A DNA stretch of 64,000 nucleotides from Prochlorococcus sp. AG-355-G23 (GCA_003278765.1 QCDK01000001.1:62001-126000); one strand, 5' to 3'; counted from the stretch's first letter, positions 52,496 through 59,606 are shown. A program made the numbers and translations. The notes: generated by a model from the sequence alone, not told the origin.

Positions 52496-52768
52496 ATGCT
52501 TTATGTTCAGCATTGGTCATTTAAGGCCGGATATCATCAAAAAGGTGCAGAAAAATTTCTTGGTGGTGGGGGAGATTATCCTGGAGTTGAGATGATTGGA
52601 AGATATCACGCACCCGGTTCTTTAGAGGGTTGGATAGTTTTAAAGACTGATGATCCAAAGGCAATATATCAACATGCCGCCGAATGGGGTGAATTTCTCA
52701 ATTGGGAAACCACACCTGTATTTACTGATGAAGAAGCTGGTCCAATAGTTGCCAAAGTCTACTCATAG
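52496..52768 (+). CDS. DUF3303 family protein
   Basis: A 90-residue protein: MLYVQHWSFKAGYHQKGAEKF, GWIVLKTDDPKAIYQHAAEW, TPVFTDEEAGP. Same three blocks as the 47472 gene. Small alpha/beta protein, function unknown. Confidence 0.75.
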   Translation: MLYVQHWSFKAGYHQKGAEKFLGGGGDYPGVEMIGRYHAPGSLEGWIVLKTDDPKAIYQHAAEWGEFLNWETTPVFTDEEAGPIVAKVYS

Positions 52769-52773
52769 ATAGA

Positions 52774-52818
52774 GATTGACAGTCGATCTACAATAAGGGG
52801 CAATTAGCTCCTTTTTTT
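52774..52818 (+). promoter_or_regulatory. repeated leader with attenuator-like hairpin (plus copy)
   Basis: ATTGACAGTCGATCTACAAT is followed by AAGGGGC-AATTA-GCTCC and seven T, ending at the ATG of the 87-residue gene. The same leader, almost base for base, precedes the minus-strand gene ending at 55276. The hairpin plus T-run looks like a terminator placed directly before a start codon, so it could act as an attenuator. Confidence 0.5.
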
Positions 52819-53082
52819 ATGAACACTCTCATAATTTCAACTTTTAGCTGTACATTTGACGAATTTAAAAATGATGTAACAACATTATTTCTTGAAGTAA
52901 TGTGTAAGGAGTTTGTAACTGATTATGAGTTTGTAAAAGTTAATGAACACAAATCTCATTTATTAATGAACTGTACCGACTTAGAAAAGTTAGGGGCAGA
53001 GATGGAATCTCCTTTCGCAAAGGAATGGGATAAAAAAAATAATTGTAAGGATACCGTGTATTCGATCAAACTTGTTGCTTAA
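52819..53082 (+). CDS. small hypothetical protein
   Basis: An 87-residue soluble protein (MNTLIISTFSCTFDEFKND...). The opening beta strand followed by TFDEFK recalls the DUF3764 start (IFTFKIESTFEEW), but the rest is not clearly alike. Preceded by the repeated leader. Confidence 0.55.
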   Translation: MNTLIISTFSCTFDEFKNDVTTLFLEVMCKEFVTDYEFVKVNEHKSHLLMNCTDLEKLGAEMESPFAKEWDKKNNCKDTVYSIKLVA

Positions 53083-53094
53083 ATAAAATGCTTA

Positions 53095-53319
53095 CTAATT
53101 TTCTAGAACTCCCGCTACTTTTCTTTCCGCTAGTCGTTTTTTTAGAATTGAATAATTTTGTGAAGCCCATTTTCGAGAAATATCAAATTCAGCATCTAAC
53201 TGCTCTCGAAGTAATTTGACAATTTTAAATACTTCTACGAAGCCTAGATAAATTATGACCAGCATCTTAGTTATGTTTACTGCTACAGCTGCTATCTTTT
53301 CAATTTTTTGATCTTGCAT
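53095..53319 (-). CDS. small hypothetical protein
   Basis: A 74-residue protein with a hydrophobic stretch (AAVAVNITKMLVIIYLGFVEVF) that could be one membrane helix, followed by a charged helical tail. Converges with the 87-residue gene (12-base gap). Confidence 0.5.
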   Translation of the reverse strand: MQDQKIEKIAAVAVNITKMLVIIYLGFVEVFKIVKLLREQLDAEFDISRKWASQNYSILKKRLAERKVAGVLEN

Positions 53320-53340
53320 TTGAATTTATTGAAGCCCACT

Positions 53341-53421
53341 AAAATTACCAGTTGTAAGAAATTATGCAAATTAATTAGAGAAAAATCTTATGGGTGTTAT
53401 TCTCATGTCATGGGGCATTGA
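53341..53421 (+). pseudogene. remnant of the 3' end of a minimal NAD-dependent DNA ligase
   Basis: The frame through 53341-53421 encodes TKITSCKKLCKLIREKSYG followed by CYSHVMGH and a stop. The ligase at 56885-57640 ends VKINSRKLQLIREKSYGCY followed by PYWQMAIKY. In DNA, AATTAATTAGAGAAAAATCT is identical at 53369-53388 and 57579-57598. No upstream coding part survives here. This looks like debris of a second or earlier copy of the same element, about 4.2 kb away. Confidence 0.6.
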
Positions 53422-53554
53422 ATATGAAGTATTGAAGATATTTTTAAAGGAGCTTTGGCAGAATCATCACGATCCATTCCATTCAATTTATGGAATAGCT
53501 AGGTTAATAGTATTGTTGGTAATTTATAACCATTTACTAAATAAATATCAGTAA
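53405..53554 (+). CDS. small hypothetical protein (uncertain)
   Basis: A 49-residue frame starting MSWGIEYEVLKIFLKEL that overlaps the ligase remnant in another frame; ATG 53390 would add five residues. One weak hydrophobic stretch (GIARLIVLLVIYNHLL). Could be chance. Confidence 0.35.
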   Translation: MSWGIEYEVLKIFLKELWQNHHDPFHSIYGIARLIVLLVIYNHLLNKYQ

Positions 53555-53708
53555 CAAGAAACCCACCCAGAAATTCCAACTACTGAAAGGGTTATTAAAT
53601 CGACTCGCAACTATATTGAATCAATTTATGTCTTGCAGCAAACGTAGAGTGTGCTGACGAGGTTTGGCCTCAATTAATTTATAGTAAAAAAATATCAAAT
53701 AAACTTAT

Positions 53709-53894
53709 TTAAACTTCCCAATTTATGTCATAGTTGTCATCCATATCTTTTTCATAAACCCTCGCAAGTTCTCGAAGTAAAGTTTTTACTTCCATATCTG
53801 TAGCTCCAGATTGGTCTTGGAACTTGGTGCAAATTGCCTTTAGTTCGCCATAAGCTTGTTCTAGTAATATTGTTTTTTGATCTGGATTTGCCAT
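53709..53894 (-). CDS. small hypothetical acidic helical protein
   Basis: A 61-residue helical protein (MANPDQKTILLEQAYGELK...) ending in DNYDINWEV, which recurs as FDIDWEV at the end of the 58294 gene. Part of a tight minus-strand group whose genes abut or overlap. Confidence 0.55.
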   Translation of the reverse strand: MANPDQKTILLEQAYGELKAICTKFQDQSGATDMEVKTLLRELARVYEKDMDDNYDINWEV

Positions 53895-54044
53895 TTAATT
53901 TTTATCAACCACTTCTCCTCCATACTCTCTTGCTATTACATCTAAGCATCTAAGAATATCCTTGTTTTTTAAAAGATCTGTTTGCTCTAAATAATTAAGA
54001 AGAGTTCTTATTTGTTCGATAGTATTTTCTTCTAATTCCTTCAT
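53895..54044 (-). CDS. small hypothetical protein
   Basis: A 49-residue helical protein (MKELEENTIEQIRTLLNYL...). Its stop abuts the start of the 61-residue gene, and its ATG overlaps the stop of the upstream 66-residue gene by 4 bases, so translational coupling is likely. Confidence 0.55.
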   Translation of the reverse strand: MKELEENTIEQIRTLLNYLEQTDLLKNKDILRCLDVIAREYGGEVVDKN

Positions 54045-54241
54045 AAGTCTCTTTCTATTAACTCTATCTTATATCTAACAGGAGTTTTTCTGAATGCTAA
54101 GACTGTTGATCTTGTGGCATTTGTTTTTTCTTCAGTCTTTTGTATGCAACTATTAAAAATATCTCCTTTAAGGTCTTCTAAAAAATTGGCATTTTTAATG
54201 AAATTTGCTTTTATAAATGTAGAGTTATTTTTATTATGCAA
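54041..54241 (-). CDS. small hypothetical protein
   Basis: A 66-residue basic soluble protein (MHNKNNSTFIKANFIKNAN...) with one Cys, likely helical with a short beta end. First gene of the three-gene minus-strand group; overlaps the next by 4 bases. Confidence 0.5.
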   Translation of the reverse strand: MHNKNNSTFIKANFIKNANFLEDLKGDIFNSCIQKTEEKTNATRSTVLAFRKTPVRYKIELIERDL

Positions 54242-54361
54242 ATCTCATTTTTTGCAAAAGTAGTTTTGTTTTTAACTCTTTATTGTATTTCTGATTTATC
54301 AATTAAAAATAATCTTTTGAGAAAAGTTATGAATAGAGCTCATAGAGCTAAAAAAATTTAA
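54236..54361 (+). CDS. tiny exported or membrane peptide (uncertain)
   Basis: A 41-residue frame: hydrophobic N-terminus (ISFFAKVVLFLTLYCISDL) and a basic tail (RKVMNRAHRAKKI). It overlaps the start of the minus-strand 66-residue gene by 6 bases. Confidence 0.4.
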   Translation: MQISFFAKVVLFLTLYCISDLSIKNNLLRKVMNRAHRAKKI

Positions 54362-54373
54362 ACTTCCCAATCA

Positions 54374-54487
54374 ATGGAATTTTTAACTAATTTTTGGAAT
54401 AATCAACCCACTACAGTTATGGGAATAGGTGTAGCAATATTTGTATTATTAGGAATTTATATATCTTTATTCCAGACATATCAATAA
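54374..54487 (+). CDS. tiny membrane protein related to the 57641 gene
   Basis: A 37-residue frame: MEFLTNFWNNQPTTVMGIG and a hydrophobic helix. It parallels the N-terminus of the 156-residue protein at 57641 (MIGFLKNLWKTQPNTVMGFG), with near-identical spacing of FW/LW, QP-TVMG and the helix. It may be a stand-alone anchor or a truncated copy. Confidence 0.5.
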   Translation: MEFLTNFWNNQPTTVMGIGVAIFVLLGIYISLFQTYQ

Positions 54488-54488
54488 A

Positions 54489-54806
54489 TTAGTTAATTAT
54501 TTTTTTAATTTTTTCTAGATTCCATTTATCAAATATTAATTTCATTTCTCTTTCGTAGTATCTTACTTTCTTCGCAAAAGGTAGTTGTTGAATAATTATC
54601 CCAAAGGGAAATTTAAAAAAAGAAGAGACATAAGCAATATAAAACTCTAGAAAAGAAGGTTTTGGTGGGAGAGGTAAATTTTTTATATATGCCCAATCAA
54701 TGCAAGGTTTTAGTTGCTTATCACTAGCGACAATATTTTTTTTACATCTCCACCAAGAGAATAGATAAATGCAAATAAAAATCGGTAACGGAAGAAGTCG
54801 CAACAT
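54489..54806 (-). CDS. hypothetical membrane-associated protein
   Basis: A 105-residue protein: N-terminal helix (LLPLPIFICIYLFSWW), a cytosolic basic stretch, and an aromatic second half (FLEFYIAYVSSFFKFPFG). Converges with the 37-residue gene. No family recognised. Confidence 0.5.
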   Translation of the reverse strand: MLRLLPLPIFICIYLFSWWRCKKNIVASDKQLKPCIDWAYIKNLPLPPKPSFLEFYIAYVSSFFKFPFGIIIQQLPFAKKVRYYEREMKLIFDKWNLEKIKKIIN

Positions 54807-54892
54807 TAATTAAAAATGTATCTCTTTAGGGATTATTGATTCAGGATAACCAAGCCGAAATTAACCTGCGGTGCAAGTAGTAAGCGTTTCAT

Positions 54893-55276
54893 TTATTCCC
54901 ATGTGGTCATATCAGTAGTGCCTTGAGATCTTTGCATCCAAGAATACTTCCAAATACCATTTAAATTTTTAAAAATGCAAGTATAAGTTGAAAGATCTTT
55001 ATTTTGATTTCCTTTATAACTGAAGATTTCATTTAAAGTAAAAACTGCGTAAGCTATCTCACCGTAAATTTCAATTTTGTGGGTTTTGATTAGTTCTGAT
55101 GATTCTGCAACTAAGTCTTTACTATCAAACATTCCCACTAATCCCTTAGCAGATATTGGATTTCCACTCGGTCTTACAGCTAAAAAATCCTCAGTTACGT
55201 TTGGTATTAGAAAAGAAGAATCTTCACTGGTTGCATAACCATTAATTAAATCTTCTATGGCTTTAGTGCTTGACAT
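54893..55276 (-). CDS. NTF2/SnoaL-like domain protein
   Basis: A 127-residue protein with the cone-shaped NTF2 fold by pattern: an N-terminal helix (AIEDLINGYATSEDSS), a middle strand-turn-strand, and a C-terminal beta sheet with YTCIFKNLNGIWKYSWMQRS, typical of SnoaL-like proteins. Substrate unknown. Its leader (55277-55318) is a copy of the element at 52774. Confidence 0.65.
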   Translation of the reverse strand: MSSTKAIEDLINGYATSEDSSFLIPNVTEDFLAVRPSGNPISAKGLVGMFDSKDLVAESSELIKTHKIEIYGEIAYAVFTLNEIFSYKGNQNKDLSTYTCIFKNLNGIWKYSWMQRSQGTTDMTTWE

Positions 55277-55318
55277 TAAAAAAGGAGCTAATGCCCCTTA
55301 TTTTAGATCGACTTTCAA
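55277..55318 (-). promoter_or_regulatory. repeated leader with attenuator-like hairpin (minus copy)
   Basis: On the minus strand, TTGAAAGTCGATCTAAAAT is followed by AAGGGGC-ATTA-GCTCC and six T directly before the ATG of the SnoaL-like gene. It matches the leader at 52774-52818 with only a few changes. Same promoter-like box and same hairpin in both. Confidence 0.5.
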
Positions 55319-55634
55319 AAAAATAAATTTTGGAGAACTGAAATTTTAAGACAATCTCAAATTGACATCAAATTGATATCAAGAATGTGATGTCATTTTC
55401 CCCATTAAAAAAGCGAGTCTGATTAACTCGTTAGTATTACTTGGGTTTTAAGAGCGGGGCAAGAGAATTCGAAAATGCGACTTAGTGCTCCCAAAGCACC
55501 AAAGCCCCTTTAGTGAGACAAAGGTATCTAAGCTATAACTAAAGTCATACTCTGAATAAGACTGCACACTTTGACATATATAGGTTGTAATTCCACGGAT
55601 TTCCGTAGAAAATAGGACAGCACTAGGTTGTTTT
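55319..55634. other. non-coding region upstream of the integrase
   Basis: About 310 bases without a convincing gene. GTGCTCCCAAAGCACC near 55486 is a small interrupted palindrome, and GCGAGT...ACTCG near 55413 is another. No tRNA gene or clear attachment core was found here, although such regions often hold the att site of an element. Confidence 0.3.
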
Positions 55635-56885
55635 ATGTCTGCAACAGAAAGTTGGGTTAAAGAGTTTAGATACGCTATTAAGAGCAAGATTGGATCTGGT
55701 TGGCAAGTTTCAAACGATAGAGGAAATATGCGTCTTTTAGTAGGAAATAAGAAAGAAGGATTCCAATCAATAAACCTCCCTTTCGCTTGGCAAAAGGATC
55801 AATGGACAGAAGCTTATAAGTTTATTGAATTTGGTGCGGGAGCATATTTGGAAAGTGATAAGAAACTACCTTTAAAAACTGCCTTTAAATTAACTAAGCA
55901 ATCTTCCACCGAAATCACACTTGATTGGGATAAAGCTTTGGTGAATTACAGAAGAGCAAACAAATACGCTATTGGAGAAGCTACTTGGAAGAAAAAGCAC
56001 TTGCCTGTTTTAGAAGGAGTTATGGAATATATGAATCGAACTAAACACAAACCAGAAAATGCAAAGACTCTATATAAGAAAGTTCTTAATGAATATAAGC
56101 ATGGGAAAGACAAACAATTAGTTGGTTGGAAGTGGGGTAGTCAAATGAGAAGGCATATGAGAATTTCTCTAAATAAGTTTTTAAATTATTGCGTTAGGGA
56201 GGAAGACTTCCCATCTTATTGGCTTCCTCCAGAATTATCTTTAGAAGAAAGGTTGAGCAATAACGAGGTCAAAAGAAACAAGAGAATAGGCTATCCATTA
56301 ACTGATTTCCAAATAAATAGATTGGTTGAAGCTTTTCCAGATAATGAGCAAGCTCAAAAATGGAAGTTTGCTGTTCAACTTTGTGCAGTATTTGGTCTAA
56401 GACCAGAAGAGCTTAATCATTTAGTTCTTAGAAACAGTAAGACAGAACTTTGGTGTATTTATCAGAAGCAAAATTCTAGGGTTAGAGAAAGACAATTATT
56501 TGGTTTAAAAGTTCTAGATTTAGATGGAACAGTTTTAGATTGGTCTGAAGGATTAATCGGAAGATTAGCAGCGGGAGAAAAATTACCAGAAATACCAAAA
56601 GGAAGAGGAGGTCAGAATCTTGGTCAGTATTTAAGAAGAAGAGGTGTTAGTGATTGTTGGGAAGTTTTATGTTCAGAAGCTCAATCCGAAGGTCTTGAGT
56701 TAACTCCATATAGTTTCCGTCATAGATATGCTTATGTTTCACACACTAGACCGCAAGATGATGGAACAATGAGATCTCTAACTCAAATTGCGGAAGCAAT
56801 GGGGCATGACCCAGATACAAACTTGAAATCTTACGCTAGATTCCAAAATAGAAATCTAGCCAAAGTATTTGATAGGGTCGGATAA
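55635..56885 (+). CDS. tyrosine recombinase / phage-type integrase
   Basis: A 416-residue integrase. A core-binding domain (near 110-205) precedes the catalytic domain. Catalytic residues by pattern: R256 in GLRPEEL, R362 in YSFRHRYAY, H391 in MGHDPDTN and Y400 in SYARF. The usual His three residues before R362 is Tyr359 here. It would cut and join DNA at attachment sites. The ligase ATG overlaps its stop by one base (TAATG), so the two are co-translated. Similar integrases occur in mobile elements of Prochlorococcus, but no tRNA is adjacent here. Confidence 0.85.
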   Translation: MSATESWVKEFRYAIKSKIGSGWQVSNDRGNMRLLVGNKKEGFQSINLPFAWQKDQWTEAYKFIEFGAGAYLESDKKLPLKTAFKLTKQSSTEITLDWDKALVNYRRANKYAIGEATWKKKHLPVLEGVMEYMNRTKHKPENAKTLYKKVLNEYKHGKDKQLVGWKWGSQMRRHMRISLNKFLNYCVREEDFPSYWLPPELSLEERLSNNEVKRNKRIGYPLTDFQINRLVEAFPDNEQAQKWKFAVQLCAVFGLRPEELNHLVLRNSKTELWCIYQKQNSRVRERQLFGLKVLDLDGTVLDWSEGLIGRLAAGEKLPEIPKGRGGQNLGQYLRRRGVSDCWEVLCSEAQSEGLELTPYSFRHRYAYVSHTRPQDDGTMRSLTQIAEAMGHDPDTNLKSYARFQNRNLAKVFDRVG

Positions 56886-57640
56886 TGAGTACTTATTTAG
56901 AAGAAAGAATAAATTGGTATGACGAGAATTATCGAAATGGTAATGCTCTAATATCTGATGCTCAATTCGATCAATTAGAAAATAATTTAAAAAGAGTTAG
57001 TCCTAATTGTGATTACTTCACCAATAAAAAAGCTCTTCCACTTCCTTCACTTCCTAAAGATCAAATACAAGAATTTATAGAAGGATTACTTCCAGATACA
57101 AGATTAATTATTGAACCAAAGATTGATGGTTGTGCGATTGCTCTTCAATATAGAGATGGCATTTTAGAAAAAGCAATTAGTAGAAAAGGAACAGATTGCA
57201 CTACAAAGATTTCTGCTGTTCCTGATGTTCCATCTAATATAAAAATCAAAGGTTTATTTCAAGTTAGAGGAGAACTTTTCAATCCTTCAGAATATGCAAG
57301 ACCAACTTATTCTCAAAGACAGGCGGGTGGTTATCTTAGGGCTACTGATAGCAAAAGCGATCATCTTAGCTTTTGTTCTTTCCAGATAATTAATGGCAGA
57401 TTAAATCAGCATGATTCTCTTAAATATTTAAAAAAATTAGGTTTTACGATTCTAGAATATAAGAGTCTAAATTTTACTTCTCAAGTTGAGATGTATAGAA
57501 AGCAATGGTCAGATAAAAAGCTATTTACTAACTATCCGACAGATGGAATAGTTGTAAAAATAAATTCTAGAAAATTACAATTAATTAGAGAAAAATCTTA
57601 TGGTTGCTATCCTTATTGGCAAATGGCTATTAAGTACTAA
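56885..57640 (+). CDS. minimal NAD-dependent DNA ligase (adenylation domain only)
   Basis: A 251-residue protein with a LigA domain Ia (YDENYRNGNALISDAQFDQL) and an adenylation domain: KIDG at 79-82 with the AMP-accepting Lys79, RGELF at 128-132, and DGIVVKIN at 220-227. It lacks the OB fold, zinc finger, helix-hairpin-helix and BRCT domains of normal LigA (about 670 residues). It keeps all nucleotidyltransferase motifs and therefore could be adenylated, but sealing without an OB fold would be unusual. Co-translated with the integrase, with a membrane-anchored gene starting directly after its stop. A remnant of a second copy lies at 53341. Confidence 0.8.
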   Translation: MSTYLEERINWYDENYRNGNALISDAQFDQLENNLKRVSPNCDYFTNKKALPLPSLPKDQIQEFIEGLLPDTRLIIEPKIDGCAIALQYRDGILEKAISRKGTDCTTKISAVPDVPSNIKIKGLFQVRGELFNPSEYARPTYSQRQAGGYLRATDSKSDHLSFCSFQIINGRLNQHDSLKYLKKLGFTILEYKSLNFTSQVEMYRKQWSDKKLFTNYPTDGIVVKINSRKLQLIREKSYGCYPYWQMAIKY

Positions 57641-58111
57641 ATGATTGGATTTTTAAAGAACCTTTGGAAGACCCAACCAAATACAGTTATGGGTTTTGGT
57701 GCTTTACTTATACTAATTGGTTTTGTTTTTTCACTTAAAATGGAAAACGCTACATACAACAATCCAACTCCTCCAAGTGGTGTAAACAAAGAAATATTAG
57801 AAAAAAGAAATGCTACTCCAAAAACTTATAGATTAACTGCTCAAGAAGTTGTTGATAAGCATGAGCTAAAGATGAGATGGGCTTGTGAAGATGCAATTAA
57901 ATCTCAATTAGTAGATCAAAGATCATATAAAGCGGTAAAGGTTAGATATACCCCACACAAGATGAACGAACACCCAGATGCAGTTGTAGATACACGAATA
58001 AGTTTTGATGCTAAAAATTCTTATGGTGGAAATTCTCCAAGTTTTGGTCGTTGTGCTTTTGACTCCAACGGAAATATGGTGCGTAGTCCTAATGTGATCT
58101 CTGGATATTAA
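57641..58111 (+). CDS. membrane-anchored hypothetical protein of the integrase-ligase operon
   Basis: A 156-residue protein. An N-terminal helix (VMGFGALLILIGFVFSLKM) anchors a soluble domain from about residue 65 with KMRWACEDAIKSQL, VKVRYTPHKMNEHPDAVVDTRISFDAKNSYGG, and a Cys pair. The soluble part looks like a small domain of unknown family found in exported bacterial proteins. Its ATG follows the ligase stop directly. Confidence 0.65.
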   Translation: MIGFLKNLWKTQPNTVMGFGALLILIGFVFSLKMENATYNNPTPPSGVNKEILEKRNATPKTYRLTAQEVVDKHELKMRWACEDAIKSQLVDQRSYKAVKVRYTPHKMNEHPDAVVDTRISFDAKNSYGGNSPSFGRCAFDSNGNMVRSPNVISGY

Positions 58112-58120
58112 GTATTAAAA

Positions 58121-58291
58121 ATGGCACTTACAGAATTAAATAAAGAAACATACGAGGGAATAAAAGATTTAATTGATTATTGGAAAGATCAAGAGAATAA
58201 ATCAAACGAAGATGTTCGAGAGATGTTGGATTCGATTTGTTTAAGTTATGGAGGAAGAGTCGTAGAAAGATGCGATATAAGTGAAAGTTAA
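58121..58291 (+). CDS. small hypothetical protein
   Basis: A 56-residue soluble protein (MALTELNKETYEGIKDLID...), acidic and helical. Third small gene after the integrase, 9 bases after the preceding stop; likely part of the same transcript. No family recognised. Confidence 0.55.
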   Translation: MALTELNKETYEGIKDLIDYWKDQENKSNEDVREMLDSICLSYGGRVVERCDISES

Positions 58292-58293
58292 AA

Positions 58294-58407
58294 ATGATTG
58301 ATAAAAAGAAAAATTATATGGAAGAAGAACTAGATGAAAATCTAGATTTAGATGATCTAGAAGGAGAAGAACTAGATGAAGATTTTGATATTGATTGGGA
58401 AGTTTAA
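58294..58407 (+). CDS. tiny very acidic protein
   Basis: A 37-residue frame: MIDKKKNYMEEELDENLDLD, then a run of Glu/Asp/Leu and FDIDWEV at the end. Two bases after the previous stop. Strong acidity suggests a DNA mimic or a binding tail, but this is speculation. It overlaps the convergent DUF1651-like gene by 4 bases. Confidence 0.5.
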   Translation: MIDKKKNYMEEELDENLDLDDLEGEELDEDFDIDWEV

Positions 58408-58661
58408 AAGTAACTTCTAAAGATAGAAGTCTTCTTCCAACCTTCATCTAAAAGTTGCTTATATTCCTTTCTTGCAGCTTCAATAGTTTCTACTCTTGAA
58501 CCTTTCATAACTGGCTTACTTGATCTTTTATATACGCAACCATAACTAATCATCATTGCATCAATACTTGGTGAAGGTTTAGATACATCTTCAAAAGGTT
58601 CAAACACTTTTATTCTGGATCTATCCTTATTTATTAACGTAAATTTCTCTAATTTATCCAT
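58404..58661 (-). CDS. DUF1651-like protein
   Basis: An 85-residue protein: EKFTLINKDRSRIKVF then SKPSPSIDAMMISYG, SKPVMKGSRVETIEAARKEY and QLLDEGWKKT. The A-x-R-x2-Y-K-x-L-L-x2-GW pattern is shared with the family. The broken copy at 46925-47172 is its close paralogue. Confidence 0.7.
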   Translation of the reverse strand: MDKLEKFTLINKDRSRIKVFEPFEDVSKPSPSIDAMMISYGCVYKRSSKPVMKGSRVETIEAARKEYKQLLDEGWKKTSIFRSYF

Positions 58662-58708
58662 ATAAAAATTATAGAAAAATTAGCTTCTTTTTTTAATTAC
58701 ATTAGATT

Positions 58709-58957
58709 TTTTAAATTGAATATTTCCTGATATTTTTTCCGCAAGAGTTGGGAGATTTGGTCGTCTAAGGTGATAAAAATACTATGTTTGGAGATTCAGA
58801 TGAAGAATATGAAATCTTAGATGCTGGTTATCGCGCCCATGGCTCATTACATGAAATGGAATTGCCCATGATTATTTACAATACAAATCTTGAAATTGAT
58901 AAATTTAATGAATTGACTCATAACAAAGATTTGACAATTCATCTATGGGATAAATAA
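58709..58957 (+). pseudogene. fragment of an alkaline-phosphatase-superfamily (NPP-like) gene
   Basis: In one frame the region encodes PQELGDLVV, a TAA stop, then GDKNTMFGDSDEEYEILDAG and YRAHGSLHEMELPMIIYN, ending at TAA 58957. The pattern (metal-proximal HGS followed by HE-x2-x-P-x-I-x-Y) resembles the C-terminal end of nucleotide pyrophosphatase/phosphodiesterase and phosphonoacetate hydrolase-like enzymes. Everything upstream is missing and an in-frame stop interrupts it. The 57-codon frame from ATG 58784 alone may be expressed but would not be an enzyme. Confidence 0.5.
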
Positions 58958-59029
58958 TTTACTTAACCCTTACTTAACAAAGTTTTAATTACATTCAATC
59001 TAGAATATAAATCTATTCGCTTCTTTTTT

Positions 59030-59317
59030 ATGTCTAGCTTAGTAACCTCTATTTTTACATTCAAAATTGAAAGTACTTTCGAAGAATGGGCAGCAATATT
59101 TGATAGTGCAGAAGCTGATAAAAGACATTCTGAATTTCTTATTAAGCCACTATTTAGAGGTGTAAGCAAAAAAGATCCTCAAAAAGTTATTGTCATTCAT
59201 CAGGCTCCAGAGGGTAATGTTCAAAAGTTTGTTGAAGCTAATGGTGATTGGATGGCAACGCATAGAGTCGATCTTTCAACTATGGAAGAATCTTCTTGGA
59301 CTTATGCAGAATCATAG
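59030..59317 (+). CDS. DUF3764 family protein
   Basis: A 95-residue protein: SIFTFKIESTFEEWAAIFDS, SKKDPQKVIVIHQAPEGN and FVEANGDWMATHRVDLS. It is a paralogue of the 39488 gene, with the K-x-V-x-V-I-x-Q-x-P core. Small ferredoxin-like fold, function unknown. Confidence 0.7.
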   Translation: MSSLVTSIFTFKIESTFEEWAAIFDSAEADKRHSEFLIKPLFRGVSKKDPQKVIVIHQAPEGNVQKFVEANGDWMATHRVDLSTMEESSWTYAES

Positions 59318-59338
59318 AAAACTTATTGAGATTAAGAA

Positions 59339-59581
59339 ATGAAACGTGGAATTGTCTACATCCCTTTGATTATTTTCATTTGGGGTTGTTCCAAGACTTC
59401 AATGACAGATTCGATCTCAATTTCAGAAACCCAAAGGCAGAGAGAAGTTTGTCTAGATTGGTATGGCTACAGAATTGATACCAAGAAGGCAATAAGCGAT
59501 TTAAATCTTAAAGTCGAAACCGAGTCAGAATTGATAGCTTATTGCGATTTCTTTAAGAATGTAGCTGATACAAAAAAATAA
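59339..59581 (+). CDS. small lipoprotein
   Basis: An 80-residue protein with a lipobox: MKRGIVYIPLIIFIWGCSKT, Cys17 to be lipidated. The mature part has three more Cys (VCLDWYG and AYCDFF) and charged helices. It follows the DUF3764 gene by 21 bases. Confidence 0.6.
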   Translation: MKRGIVYIPLIIFIWGCSKTSMTDSISISETQRQREVCLDWYGYRIDTKKAISDLNLKVETESELIAYCDFFKNVADTKK

Positions 59582-59606
59582 ATATTTAATATCTACATTT
59601 ATTTAG

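Noticed and set aside
55319-55634. tRNA or att site expected next to the integrase
   Set aside because: No cloverleaf or T-arm with a matching acceptor stem could be found; no direct repeat flanking the operon was seen by eye.
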